Assembly (NCBI GenBank): GCA_012842425.1
Contig: DUSU01000095.1
Coordinates: 1-46,305 of the forward strand
Source: Candidatus Fermentithermobacillaceae bacterium
GTDB taxonomy: Bacteria; Bacillota; Sulfobacillia; Fermentithermobacillales; Fermentithermobacillaceae
Length of the DNA: 46,305 nt
Direction of reading: 5' to 3'
The position numbers were made by a program, and so were the translations under genes. This document shows positions 7,653 through 16,393 of this stretch, one piece after another. How positions within the stretch are numbered: the first letter of the stretch is position 1; each line of letters opens with the position of its first letter. Under the pieces are notes generated by a model that saw only the letters and a program-made list of their open reading frames with translations, made no database searches and was not told the origin of the DNA.

Positions 7653-9229
7653 AAGTCCATATCCTCCGCCGGCTTACCTTCAGACGAGCCTTGTGCCTCG
7701 TCTTTCTTCTTGATGATCGTGTCAATTCTAAGTATGGCGCAGGCGATCTCCAGCGCAGCTTTGAGCGCGTGGGTCTTAACCGGCGCCGGGTCGATTACCC
7801 CCATGGCTACCATGTCGACTATCTCGCCCGTATCACAGTCCACCGCGAGGCGGTCGCTGTTTTCTTCGGTCTGCCTGGCCATCGCGTCCCCTACCTTCTC
7901 AAGGGGGTTGAACCCCGCGTTCGAGACGATCTGGGCCATCGGGCGCTTCAGGGCCTCGACGACGCAGAGTAGGCCGTACGCCTGCATACCCTTCTGGCTT
8001 AGCCTCATCTTCTCAACTTCCCGGGCGCACGCCAGCTCAATCGCCCCGCCGCCGGCCACGACTCCGCCCTTCACGGCAGCCTGGACCGAGGACGCTGCGT
8101 CGGTGCAGATCCGCTCCCGCTCACCCCTTACTTCCCCGGTGGTGGCGCCCACGAGGATAGTGGCCATGGGTTTGCCCTTTCCGCCCAGTATACGGATGTT
8201 CTCAAGTTTCTGGTCCTCGTAAACCTTCTCCGCCCCACCGAGGTACTTGGCAAGTTCCTCGGGAGGCTTCTTGAGGCCGGTCCTCTTAACCACGCGGGCT
8301 CCGGTGTGTTCGCAGACTTTCCTTAATTCGCTTGACGATACCCGCGTAACCACCATGACTCCCGCGTCGGTCAAGATCTCCTCGGCTATGTCTGAGATGC
8401 CCTTGTCGACGACTATAAACTTCACACCCAGTTTGACCACTTTATCGAGGTTGGCTTTGAACTCTTCCTGAAGCTCCAGATACCGCTGGAAGCCTACTTC
8501 AGTAGAAAGGGCTTCCTCCTCGACCTCTTCGGGCTCCAGGGCATCGTCGACTACAAGGATCTTGGGATCGTCCAGCGATTCGGGCATCTCCTCGTTGAGC
8601 CGTTCCTTATCGACGATGATGCCCGCGAAAACCTCGTTCTCGGCGCCTTCTTTGGCAACTATCGTCTCCGAAAGCTTAAACCGCGGGTCCAGGAGTTTCT
8701 CCTTGCCGACCATCTTGGCCGCGGCCACGACAAGCTCGGCGATATCCTTGTTGTCACGGCCGGCGACCAGCGCGACTTTAAGCAGCATAGGGTCGTCAAC
8801 ATCGTCTATCTTGATGGCCTTCTCGGCCACAATATCCATCGCGCGCTGCACGCCCGCGCGGACTCCGTCAATTATCCGGGTCACCGGGACGCCTCTGGCA
8901 GCCTGGTTTACTCCTTCCGAAAGGAGCGCCCCTGCCATTATGGTGGCCGTGGTCGTGCCGTCACCGACTTCGTCTTCCTGGGCTCTCGCGGTGTTGATCA
9001 CCATTTTGGCCGCAGGATGGTTCACATCCATCTTCGTGAGGATGGTCATACCGTCGTTGGTTATGACGACCTCGCCGAACCTGTCGACCAAGAGAGTATC
9101 CAGGCCTTTGGGACCGATCGTGCCCTCCACCGCGGAAGCGATGGCCCGCACCGCACTGGCATTCGTGAAGAGAGCTGCGAGTTTCTCGTTGATCTCGGAA
9201 GCATCTGCCGCTTGGCCCTTCAAAGTCAA
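7649..9229 (-). CDS. Archaeal-like (group II/III, thermosome-type) chaperonin
   Basis: A 526-residue chaperonin of the thermosome/CCT type, not GroEL. Visible features are the P-loop GDGTTT (residues 89-94), the block TNDGMTILTKMDVNHPAAKM, the helical-protrusion segment (about 231-262) that acts as a built-in lid in group II proteins, the likely catalytic Asp (about 377, in ERICTDAASS), and the GGG of VAGGGAIE (about 393-395). It ends in AEDMDF and lacks a GGM tail. Such bacterial 'group III' chaperonins are known from some thermophilic clostridia such as Carboxydothermus. It would fold proteins in a GroES-independent double ring. The start is TTG 9229 after AGGAGGG. It lies between hrcA and dnaJ, where grpE-dnaK normally lie. 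Confidence 0.93.
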   Translation of the reverse strand: MTLKGQAADASEINEKLAALFTNASAVRAIASAVEGTIGPKGLDTLLVDRFGEVVITNDGMTILTKMDVNHPAAKMVINTARAQEDEVGDGTTTATIMAGALLSEGVNQAARGVPVTRIIDGVRAGVQRAMDIVAEKAIKIDDVDDPMLLKVALVAGRDNKDIAELVVAAAKMVGKEKLLDPRFKLSETIVAKEGAENEVFAGIIVDKERLNEEMPESLDDPKILVVDDALEPEEVEEEALSTEVGFQRYLELQEEFKANLDKVVKLGVKFIVVDKGISDIAEEILTDAGVMVVTRVSSSELRKVCEHTGARVVKRTGLKKPPEELAKYLGGAEKVYEDQKLENIRILGGKGKPMATILVGATTGEVRGERERICTDAASSVQAAVKGGVVAGGGAIELACAREVEKMRLSQKGMQAYGLLCVVEALKRPMAQIVSNAGFNPLEKVGDAMARQTEENSDRLAVDCDTGEIVDMVAMGVIDPAPVKTHALKAALEIACAILRIDTIIKKKDEAQGSSEGKPAEDMDF

Positions 9230-9294
9230 TGTGGGTCCCTCCTGTGTCTTGCGAGAATCGGGTCCGGTTATCCGGCCACCCGGTGCCGTCCGGT

Positions 9295-10317
9295 CTACCT
9301 TCCTTTGGAGAAGTAGCCGGTCAGCTTATCTTCAAACATGCTGACAATCGCAACTGCCTTGGAGTAGTCCATCCGCTTGGGTCCCAATATGCCGATTTTC
9401 CCTTCGGTGCGGCCCGCGCTGAACGTACCGTAGACCATTGAAATATCCTTTATGGATTCGGATTCGTTCTCTGCTCCGATCCGAATTGTGGGGTTGGTCT
9501 CGTCGTCTGACTTGGATAGGAGTGTCTGGATCATCCCGTTGGTTTCGATCGCCGAGATGACCCCCTTGAGCCTCTCAACATCCCTGAACTCAGGCAGGTT
9601 CAAGAGGTTCACTGGGCTTCCAACATAGAGCCTCTCGCTATCCGATAGAGTGACGCTCTTTAGGAACTCGACCACCTGCTCGACTATCATGGCGTACCTC
9701 GACGTTTCTTCCTTGAGAAGGCTGTACGCCTTGTCGGCAATCCGGTCCATGGTCACTCCGGTGAGGTTTCTGGACAGCGTCTCCGAGATCGCCCGGAGCT
9801 CCTCGTTGGATACTTCGCTCATTTCTATGAGGCACGTCTCGACAAAGCCGATGTCGGTTATGAGGACCAACAGGGCTTTGTCCGAAGACGCGGGCAAGAG
9901 GTGGATGCTCCTAAAGGTCACGGACTCGCAATCGGGCCCCAATACGAATCCTAGGTAGTTCGATGTTTCGGAAACAAGTCTCACGGCCTCCCGGAGAAAC
10001 GAGACAACATCCCGCATCTTGGTGCGGAAAAGCGCCTCAATAGCCCGGGACTCACCGGCGGTAAGCTTCTTCTTCGGCATCAGCTCATCAACGTAGAACC
10101 TGTATCCACGGTCGGACGGTACGCGTCCGGACGAAGTGTGGGGCTTATCGAGATAGCCTGTGTCCTCAAGGTCGGCCATCTCGTTTCTGATGGTCGCGGG
10201 GCTCACTCCGAGCCGGTACCGCTTTGCGATGACGCGCGAGCCAACCGGCAGGCCCGTCTCAATGTATTCCTCGACAACCGCTCTCAGCACGCGAGCCTTT
10301 CTATCGTCGAGTGTCAC
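9295..10317 (-). CDS. hrcA: Heat-inducible transcription repressor HrcA
   Basis: HrcA binds CIRCE operators and represses chaperone operons; its folding depends on GroEL in Bacillus. The N-terminal winged helix is typical (VSPATIRNEMADLEDTGYL, then TSSGRVPSDRGYRFYVD), followed by the GAF-like and insertion regions to KLTGYFSKGR. I start it at GTG 10317 (340 residues). The track's start at 10341 lies inside the CIRCE palindrome, and its first codons encode the SD sequence AAAGGAGGAG. It heads the operon and controls its own promoter, and very probably groESL as well. Confidence 0.95.
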   Translation of the reverse strand: MTLDDRKARVLRAVVEEYIETGLPVGSRVIAKRYRLGVSPATIRNEMADLEDTGYLDKPHTSSGRVPSDRGYRFYVDELMPKKKLTAGESRAIEALFRTKMRDVVSFLREAVRLVSETSNYLGFVLGPDCESVTFRSIHLLPASSDKALLVLITDIGFVETCLIEMSEVSNEELRAISETLSRNLTGVTMDRIADKAYSLLKEETSRYAMIVEQVVEFLKSVTLSDSERLYVGSPVNLLNLPEFRDVERLKGVISAIETNGMIQTLLSKSDDETNPTIRIGAENESESIKDISMVYGTFSAGRTEGKIGILGPKRMDYSKAVAIVSMFEDKLTGYFSKGR

Positions 10318-10334
10318 GTCCCGCCTCTCCTCCT

Positions 10335-10361
10335 TTAGCACTCTCTCCGTGAGAGTGCTAA
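10335..10361 (-). promoter_or_regulatory. CIRCE operator for the hrcA-chaperonin-dnaJ operon
   Basis: A perfect CIRCE inverted repeat, TTAGCACTC - 9 bases - GAGTGCTAA. It lies just downstream of the -10 box, at or after the transcription start, and directly upstream of the hrcA SD sequence. Confidence 0.97.
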
Positions 10362-10370
10362 CCTAGATGA

Positions 10371-10400
10371 AACATAGCACCGGACAAGGAGAGGTGTCAA
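10371..10400 (-). promoter_or_regulatory. Promoter of the hrcA operon
   Basis: On the minus strand, TTGACA and TATGTT are separated by 18 bases, and the -10 ends nine bases before CIRCE. Spacing and geometry match those of the groES promoter in this window. Confidence 0.75.
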
Positions 10401-10418
10401 TCAGGCTGCGGAGTCGCC

Positions 10419-11540
10419 CTAGGGGACCGGAGGCGCGGAGGGCAGCATAAGTGAGGCAAGGGCCCAGGCCAGCGCCTGAACTGTATTCTCGCACTCTTCC
10501 ATCGTGTTCCCGACGCCCCCACACTCCACAAGGATGGCGTTGGGCGAGTACTTCTGGTTGTAGACCGCCGACTCGTAGAGGATACCTCTTGAGATGCCCG
10601 GATAGGCTTCTTCCAGCTTGTCGCTTAGTTTGCGGCTGACTTCGTAGTTCTTTACCCAATTAGGGTTGTTGGTGCCTACCACAAAGAGTATCCGGGCATA
10701 GGACTTCCCGCGGATCGTGACGGCGGTGATGTTCCTGGGCTGGCTGTCACGGTGGAGATCGATTAGATAGGTGCAAGTAGGGTACTTGTCAAGGATTGCC
10801 TTTACCGTCTGCTCCGAACGGTAGTATGCGCCCACCCGGGTCTCGGAGTCGTGGACAGTCCTGGAATGGAGCACGGGGATCCTGTAGCGGGTCTCCAGTT
10901 CGGCAGCCAGCATCTCGCCGATTTTCACAACGGTCTTTGACATATTAGATGAAAAGGCTTCGGCGGCCTGGGTCTTGCCCAGCTCTGGCAAGTACGATTC
11001 GGTCGCGTGGGTATGGTATATGCCCACCAGCGGGCCGGTGGAAAGGGCCGCGGCAGCGGGAGTCACACCATCGCCCGGCGGGAGCGAGAACATCACGGGG
11101 GTGTATCCCCAGTCATCTTCGAGGTTTTTCGGATCTGTGACGATACCTGAAGCCTCCAGCGCCCGGCTCTCCAGGAGAAAACCCGGAAATCCTGCGAAGA
11201 CCAGGTCTCTAACCGACGTAGGCGTGAAACCCATGAAATAACCGGCGATCCTCAAGGAGAGGGGTACCTCGGGCGTGTCATGCCTTCCTGCTTCGGCGTA
11301 CCTGAGCATGGGGAAACTGAGTCTCAAGACTTCCTTGGCCAGGTCGTCCTTGCTCCACAAGAAGTCGAAGACCGATGCCGTCCGGAGTTCCGGGTCCATC
11401 TCGCCTCCGGATCCGCTGAACGCAGGAAGCGCCGGGCTCACCTTGACCGATAAAGAAAAGACGAGCAGAAGGATGATGGAGAGCCCTTCGACGATAAGCA
11501 GCCGGACCTTTTGATTCCCTTTGGCGCCTACTCTCCTCAC
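10419..11540 (-). CDS. spoIIP: Stage II sporulation protein P
   Basis: SpoIIP is a peptidoglycan amidase/endopeptidase that acts with SpoIID and SpoIIM to thin septal peptidoglycan during engulfment of the forespore. The 373-residue protein has an N-terminal membrane segment (about 14-32). Its catalytic domain shows YHTHATESY (zinc His and Glu), LIDLHRDSQPR and LVECGGVGN, all family hallmarks. The start is assigned at GTG 11540, with only a weak SD seen. In Bacillus, spoIIP lies near hrcA with gpr, lepA and hemW; here gpr, lepA and hemW are absent. It is the strongest sign that the organism forms spores. Confidence 0.94.
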   Translation of the reverse strand: MRRVGAKGNQKVRLLIVEGLSIILLLVFSLSVKVSPALPAFSGSGGEMDPELRTASVFDFLWSKDDLAKEVLRLSFPMLRYAEAGRHDTPEVPLSLRIAGYFMGFTPTSVRDLVFAGFPGFLLESRALEASGIVTDPKNLEDDWGYTPVMFSLPPGDGVTPAAAALSTGPLVGIYHTHATESYLPELGKTQAAEAFSSNMSKTVVKIGEMLAAELETRYRIPVLHSRTVHDSETRVGAYYRSEQTVKAILDKYPTCTYLIDLHRDSQPRNITAVTIRGKSYARILFVVGTNNPNWVKNYEVSRKLSDKLEEAYPGISRGILYESAVYNQKYSPNAILVECGGVGNTMEECENTVQALAWALASLMLPSAPPVP

Positions 11541-11637
11541 CCCCTAATTCCTTGGATATGAAGCTCGGAGAGGGATAATGCGCGCTGGAGTCCGGGCCGG
11601 CTGCTTATCGTCACTCGTTCTGTCTACCTAAGCACGA

Positions 11638-11982
11638 CTACCGGATTACCGTGGGGACAAAGGCATCGATGATTCCTACGACAAGTGAGGCAAGGAGCGC
11701 GCCCAGGATGGTGACCGACATGCCGGGCACCAGGAACTGGGCTACATAGATTACGATAGCCGCAACGATGAAGCCGATGAGCCCCCTGGATTGGGGTGAG
11801 ACCCGTTCTCCCAGGATGGCCTCAATCGCCCACCCGAGGGCAGCGATCACTAGAGCAGCTATAAGCGCGTTTACAAAGCCGAATAGACGGAATCCCGGAA
11901 GAACAAGACCCATCACCATAAGCACTATTGCCGAGACTATAAACCTCACTATAGCGCCTATCCACGAGTTGCCACGCACCAT
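11638..11982 (-). CDS. YvlD/phage-holin-4 family small membrane protein
   Basis: A 114-residue, very hydrophobic protein with about four membrane segments separated by short loops (IGAIVRFIVSAIVLM, NALIAALVIAALGWAIE, GLIGFIVAAIVIYVAQF, ILGALLASLVVGIID). This pattern matches PF04020, which includes YvlD; the function is poorly known and despite the family name it is not evidence of phage. ATG start after TGGAGGTGAG. It lies between spoIIP and the tRNA genes and appears to be monocistronic. Confidence 0.8.
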   Translation of the reverse strand: MVRGNSWIGAIVRFIVSAIVLMVMGLVLPGFRLFGFVNALIAALVIAALGWAIEAILGERVSPQSRGLIGFIVAAIVIYVAQFLVPGMSVTILGALLASLVVGIIDAFVPTVIR

Positions 11983-12070
11983 TTCTCACCTCCAGACGAG
12001 CCCTATAGACTCAAACAGAGGTTATCCCCGGAAGTAGGAATGTATGCAGCGTATAAGGCTTTGCAGCTAC

Positions 12071-12100
12071 TTGACATCCACCAGGTATTGTGGGTATATT
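12071..12100 (+). promoter_or_regulatory. Promoter of the tRNA cluster
   Basis: TTGACA and TATATT are separated by 18 bases, ending 12 bases before the first tRNA, as expected for a strong stable-RNA promoter. Confidence 0.8.
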
Positions 12101-12112
12101 AGTTCGTGTCGC

Positions 12113-12187
12113 TCCTCGATAGCTCAATGGCAGAGCATCCGGCTGTTAACCGGAGGGTTGTAGGTTCGAGTCCTACTCGGGGAGCCA
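12113..12187 (+). tRNA. tRNA-Asn (GTT)
   Basis: The acceptor TCCTCGA pairs with TCGGGGA (one G-U), followed by G and an encoded CCA. D-arm AGCTC, anticodon loop CTGTTAA with anticodon GTT, and T-loop TTCGAGT are all present. Confidence 0.96.
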
Positions 12188-12193
12188 TAATGT

Positions 12194-12270
12194 GTGCGCC
12201 CGTAGCTCAGTGGCAGAGCGGTCGGCTCATAACCGATTGGTCGGGTGTTCGATGCACCCCGGGCGCACCA
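12194..12270 (+). tRNA. tRNA-Met (CAT)
   Basis: The acceptor GCGCCCG pairs fully with CGGGCGC, discriminator A, encoded CCA. The anticodon loop CTCATAA gives CAT. The anticodon stem lacks the three consecutive G-C pairs of initiator tRNA and position 1-72 is paired, so it is elongator Met or, less likely, the lysidine-modified Ile-CAU isoacceptor. Confidence 0.92.
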
Positions 12271-12287
12271 AATGTCGTTATGGCAGT

Positions 12288-12363
12288 GGCCCCATGGTCA
12301 AGAGGTTTAAGACGCCGCCCTTTCAAGGCGGTAACACGGGTTCGAGTCCCGTTGGGGCCACCA
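12288..12363 (+). tRNA. tRNA-Glu (TTC)
   Basis: The acceptor GGCCCCA pairs with TGGGGCC, discriminator A, encoded CCA. Anticodon loop CTTTCAA gives TTC. T-arm ACGGG TTCGAGT CCCGT. It is the last gene of the three-tRNA unit. Confidence 0.96.
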
Positions 12364-12526
12364 TCTGATTTAAGCCCTCTTTATATCCCCATAAACGTTT
12401 TCCGGCCTTTGACGATCTTTAACACTGGTAGAACGCTTATCTATTCCAGCGTGGAACCGATATATCCCTCAGCGGAACTGAGTTTACTGAGTTAGGTCCG
12501 AGCTACCGCGTGAGAGGTGCCTTGGT

Positions 12527-13744
12527 TTGAACAGATGGGTGCAAGTCTACGGCACAGGTAAGAATATCCGCACCATAGCAGCATACATGATTTCAGTTGG
12601 CTTAGTGGGGTTCGGGCCCGTCCTTTATGTTGCCACAAAGGGGGGTGCCCTCCCCGATCCTTTGACCACCGGCGTCTACCTGGTCCTGACCATTCTCGGA
12701 CAGCACTTCTCGGTCACATTCCCAGATATTAACAGCATCGTTCTGGCTGATCCCGTTATCTACGCCGCCTTGTGGGCGTTCGGACCCAGGCTTGCGATCA
12801 TATGCCAAGTCGCCGCGATAATAACCCATCTACTCACCCAAAAAAAGGCGATCTTGAACACGTTTTTCAACGCGTCTCAGTTCAGCTTGAGCATAATGGT
12901 GTCAAGCGTATGGGTGCACGTTGCCAAAAATACGCCTCTCGGACACAACCCTTACTTTCAAATAGTCCTTGTTAACCTCTTGATCTTGACCTTTGAACTC
13001 ATGAACAACACATTCGTATCAATAGCCGTGGCCCTAGACCAGGAGCAGAGGTGGAGAGAGGTCTTTCCACGCCTCTTTTTCATCTCAAGGCGGAAAACCT
13101 TTCTGCTCTCGTACCTCATCAACACGGCGGGAGTGCTCCTTGCGAGCTACATGGGTCTAGCGGGCATATCTTTCGTCTTCGCAGCGGTGTTCGTCCTCTG
13201 GCTCCAGCTCCGGTTTGAGCAAGAACTGGCGGTCAAATCGCTTGAAGCCAACACCGACGCCCTCACGGGGCTCCTAAACGCCCGCTATCTTGAGAGCTGG
13301 CTGGAAAACGATTTCGCCAAGCTTTCGGCCGGCGAGAACACGTGCTCCATCATCTTCATCGACGTGGACGGGTTAAAGGGCGTCAACGACCAGATGGGAC
13401 ACGATGTGGGAGACTTACTGCTGCAGCACCTTGCCAAGGTCCTTAAGTCTGTGGTGCGGTCTTGCGACAGTGTCATACGTTACGGCGGCGACGAGTTCAT
13501 AGTGATATGCGCAAAGACCGATCTCGAACAGGCTAAAGGTATTGCGGACAGGATCCTCACGGCACTCAGGGAGACGCCTCTTGTCAAAGACGGGACCACG
13601 GTGAGCTTCGGGATAAGCGTAGGCCTGGCTTCGTTCCCCAAGCACTCGACGCTCGGTCGCGACCTCGTCCGTTTGGCCGACAAAGCCATGTATCTTGCCA
13701 AGAAAGACGGGGGCAACCGCTACCGGACTGCGGACAACCTCTAG
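12527..13744 (+). CDS. Membrane-bound diguanylate cyclase (GGDEF)
   Basis: Synthesises c-di-GMP from two GTP. The first ~230 residues contain about six hydrophobic segments without a sensor domain I recognise. The C-terminal GGDEF domain begins at TDALTGLLNARYLE and has an intact active site YGGDEF (320-324). An RxxD inhibitory site (RSCD, 311-314) lies five residues before it, so the enzyme should be active and product-inhibited. The start is TTG 12527 behind GAGAGGTG. An HD-GYP phosphodiesterase gene lies 1.4 kb downstream on the opposite strand. Confidence 0.9.
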   Translation: MNRWVQVYGTGKNIRTIAAYMISVGLVGFGPVLYVATKGGALPDPLTTGVYLVLTILGQHFSVTFPDINSIVLADPVIYAALWAFGPRLAIICQVAAIITHLLTQKKAILNTFFNASQFSLSIMVSSVWVHVAKNTPLGHNPYFQIVLVNLLILTFELMNNTFVSIAVALDQEQRWREVFPRLFFISRRKTFLLSYLINTAGVLLASYMGLAGISFVFAAVFVLWLQLRFEQELAVKSLEANTDALTGLLNARYLESWLENDFAKLSAGENTCSIIFIDVDGLKGVNDQMGHDVGDLLLQHLAKVLKSVVRSCDSVIRYGGDEFIVICAKTDLEQAKGIADRILTALRETPLVKDGTTVSFGISVGLASFPKHSTLGRDLVRLADKAMYLAKKDGGNRYRTADNL

Positions 13745-13775
13745 ACCCCCGCTATGCGTAGGTATGTAAGATACG

Positions 13776-15047
13776 TCAGTATGTGATCTTGATGAGCCAG
13801 AACACGGTGTTGTCGTTCCACCCCACATCCCACGGAAAAAACAGCCGGTCCGAAGTGTGGCTTGCAATGGTGACATAGCCTGCAGGGTCTTTCCCGACAA
13901 CTACTGCCACATGGCAGATCTGGCCTTTTGTCTCGTAGCCGATGAGGTCGCCCGGCTCCAGCAAGGAAACCGCCCCGTGAGGATGCTCCGGAGTATGCTT
14001 CACGGCTCCGGCGTAGGTCCCCGAGTATAGTTTCTCGGCTCTGCCGGTCGATAAAAGGTGCCAGATGAGGTCCTCGCCCCTCACCCATGAGGCGCTTCCT
14101 TCGGAAGTATAATGCCAGCCGTAACCTTGCTTAAGTCCACCTGCCAAAAGCACCTGAGAGGCGAAATTGGCGCAGTCTCCGCCGGCGAAAGTGTACACCC
14201 TGTAATCCGGGCTGTACTTACCTGACCCCTCAATGACGGGCACCCCGGCATATCTTACTGCATACTCCATCGCGGCTTGCCTATCGTACTTGCCATTTTC
14301 TCGCGGGCGGCCATCCTCGATAACCTGTGCAGTGTCGGAACCGGGTGGGTCTTCCGGGATAGCCGGGTACTTGCAGGGCGGCAGGTGGTACTCCTCGCCG
14401 ATAGGGTCCGAGTACCAGTCGCGGCGGATCTTCCACTCCCCTCCGCAAAGCACCAGTTCCAGTACGTGCACGGCCCTCGACCCGAATGTGTGGGTCCAGG
14501 AAGGCGCCCCTTCGCCCTCACCGGCGGGACCCTCGGATGAACCGGGAGCATAGGTATACTGCGCGTGTTCGGTGAGTTCCACCCACACGCTGCCACTACT
14601 CTCGGGAGATACGCCGTCCACCTCTATCCTGGCCTTGGTCTCAATGATCTTGAGGCCCCGGTCTTTCGCCCAAGCATGCAGGTACTCTGTGCGGGCGGCC
14701 TCCCTTTCCCACGACCAAAGCCCCGGTTCTGACTCGATATCGTAGTTCCTCTTGAGGTCTTCGGCTTGCCCGTCCACCAAGACGCGAAACCGTTCCTGTA
14801 GCATTTTGCAGGCTGCTTCTCCTGGAGGCGGCAGAGGGACGGTGGGCAGCTCACTGGAAACGGCTGCGGAGTTCTCAAAGGACGCCGGGTGCCTCACCCG
14901 CGCTACGCCGAACGGCGCCAGTACCGCCGCGGCTCCCAAACCCGAACACAAGAGGAGAAAGCCGAGATGGTAACGGGCGTCACGGCGTAAGGCAGCACCT
15001 ATTGATTTCGATACCCGTCGAAAGCACGCCGCCAGACGGTACCTCAT
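13776..15047 (-). CDS. Secreted Amidase_6-domain protein (NlpC-like cysteine hydrolase)
   Basis: A 423-residue protein with an N-terminal membrane segment (about 27-50), a middle region of uncertain fold, and a C-terminal Amidase_6-type domain. That domain starts with YDRQAAMEYAVRYAG and carries the nucleophile motif GGDCANFASQVLLAGG and a later His in ICHVAVVVG. The Cys-His pair is that of papain-like wall hydrolases. Members are found mostly in spore-forming Firmicutes and are presumed peptidoglycan or peptide amidases; the substrate is unknown. It lies between two c-di-GMP enzyme genes, convergent with the GGDEF gene and in the same direction as the HD-GYP gene. Confidence 0.82.
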   Translation of the reverse strand: MRYRLAACFRRVSKSIGAALRRDARYHLGFLLLCSGLGAAAVLAPFGVARVRHPASFENSAAVSSELPTVPLPPPGEAACKMLQERFRVLVDGQAEDLKRNYDIESEPGLWSWEREAARTEYLHAWAKDRGLKIIETKARIEVDGVSPESSGSVWVELTEHAQYTYAPGSSEGPAGEGEGAPSWTHTFGSRAVHVLELVLCGGEWKIRRDWYSDPIGEEYHLPPCKYPAIPEDPPGSDTAQVIEDGRPRENGKYDRQAAMEYAVRYAGVPVIEGSGKYSPDYRVYTFAGGDCANFASQVLLAGGLKQGYGWHYTSEGSASWVRGEDLIWHLLSTGRAEKLYSGTYAGAVKHTPEHPHGAVSLLEPGDLIGYETKGQICHVAVVVGKDPAGYVTIASHTSDRLFFPWDVGWNDNTVFWLIKITY

Positions 15048-15120
15048 TGGACCACCCCTGGCGCAAAGGCAAGCGTCACATAAGGATACTTGGCGCCAGA
15101 GGGGGATATGACGGGTGGGG

Positions 15121-16335
15121 CTATTCGCCGGTAACGGCTCTGTCCATAGCGCCTCTCACAAGCCTGTTCATATTCAGTACTTCATCTAGGTTGGGCGCAG
15201 TGTACCATTCGGCGTAGCTCACGATCTGTATCTCCGGGTGCGCTGCGAGGTCAATCGTCCTGGGGTGGGGATAGTAGTGCCCATCAGGGTCTTTTGTCAC
15301 GGTCACAACCGGTCTCTCAAGGCTATCGGGATTGAGCCGCTTCACGACCGCGGTTTCGTTCGTTGAGAGTATCACGCCTGTCGCGACCGGGAACGGAGCG
15401 ACGACCCGTGAAAAAGCCGCAACGACCCTCGGGTCGAAGAGTACGCCAGAGTTCTCCACGATGAAAGACAGGGCCTCCAGAGGGTGCATCGCCGCCTTGT
15501 ACGGGCGGTCGGAGGTCATAGCGTCAAGTACGTCGCAGACGGCCGTTACTCTGGCGTACGAGCTTATCCTCTCGCCGGTGAGCCCGCGCGGGTACCCGCT
15601 TCCATCCCAGCGTTCGTGGTGCTGGTAAGCTACGTGAGCCGGCATCAGGCCGAGCGAGGTCTTCCTGAGTATCTCAAACCCGGCTTCGGGATGATCCCTT
15701 ACTGTGGCGAACTCTTCTCGCGTAAGCTCACCCGGCTTCATCCACAATGTGGTCGAGACTGCGGTCTTGCCTACGTCGTGAAGAAGCGCTCCTATTCCCA
15801 GCTCGCGTAGTTCTTTCGTGTTGTACCCCAAAATCCGGCCTATCACCAGGGCAATCAGGGCAACCTGGACGGAGTGGCCGAAACTGAAGTCGCGCAGGGA
15901 TTTTATATCAACCATGCCGATCAGCACTTCTTTTCGCGACATGATGTCGCCAACAAGCATCTCGGCGGCCCTCATCACGTTCATGCAGACCTCATACCTG
16001 GCCTTGCTTATCATGTTGATCCCCGGCGAAAGGCCGAAGTTCCCTGGAAGAAGTGAAAGGGTCTGTCTTCTGGCATGGAGGGCCTCAATCTCGACGAACT
16101 GCCTTATGCTCCTCATTACCTCGTGCTTTGTCTCGAGGCTTACAAGTTCGGGAAGGTCTACATCATCGAAGCCGTCGGCAATGTGAAGAGCCGTGTAGCC
16201 CTGTTCTTCCAGGAGACTTAGGAGTCTTCTGTTTAGAGTAATACCGGCAGCAATGATAAGTCGGCCCTCTTGGTCTTGTACGGACCGGCCCAGGCGCATC
16301 CCGGGTAGAACTTGATGGATGGGTAGGATTCTCAA
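15121..16335 (-). CDS. HD-GYP domain cyclic-di-GMP phosphodiesterase
   Basis: Degrades c-di-GMP. The HD-GYP domain spans about residues 140-300: SFGHSVQVAL, LLHDVGK (HD at 186-187), a metal-binding DHPEAGF, HHERWDGSGYPRG with a complete GYP, and DVLDAMTSDRPYK. The N-terminal ~130 residues resemble the PilZ-less leader seen in many clostridial HD-GYP proteins. About 90 further residues follow the domain. The start is TTG 16335, with GGGGAGG about 12 bases upstream. It is divergent from valS and probably has its own promoter in the shared upstream region. Confidence 0.9.
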   Translation of the reverse strand: MRILPIHQVLPGMRLGRSVQDQEGRLIIAAGITLNRRLLSLLEEQGYTALHIADGFDDVDLPELVSLETKHEVMRSIRQFVEIEALHARRQTLSLLPGNFGLSPGINMISKARYEVCMNVMRAAEMLVGDIMSRKEVLIGMVDIKSLRDFSFGHSVQVALIALVIGRILGYNTKELRELGIGALLHDVGKTAVSTTLWMKPGELTREEFATVRDHPEAGFEILRKTSLGLMPAHVAYQHHERWDGSGYPRGLTGERISSYARVTAVCDVLDAMTSDRPYKAAMHPLEALSFIVENSGVLFDPRVVAAFSRVVAPFPVATGVILSTNETAVVKRLNPDSLERPVVTVTKDPDGHYYPHPRTIDLAAHPEIQIVSYAEWYTAPNLDEVLNMNRLVRGAMDRAVTGE

Positions 16336-16393
16336 CGGCTGAAAAGCCTCCCCTTTTTCCTTCGTAAGCGCTTAGGTAGTAGTTGAGGGTCGC

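Noticed and set aside
11638-11982. Phage holin as evidence of a prophage
   Set aside because: The family (PF04020/YvlD) is mostly chromosomal; there are no other phage genes nearby.
12106-12495. 129-residue ORF over the tRNA cluster
   Set aside because: It reads through three complete tRNA genes; the peptide is translated tRNA.
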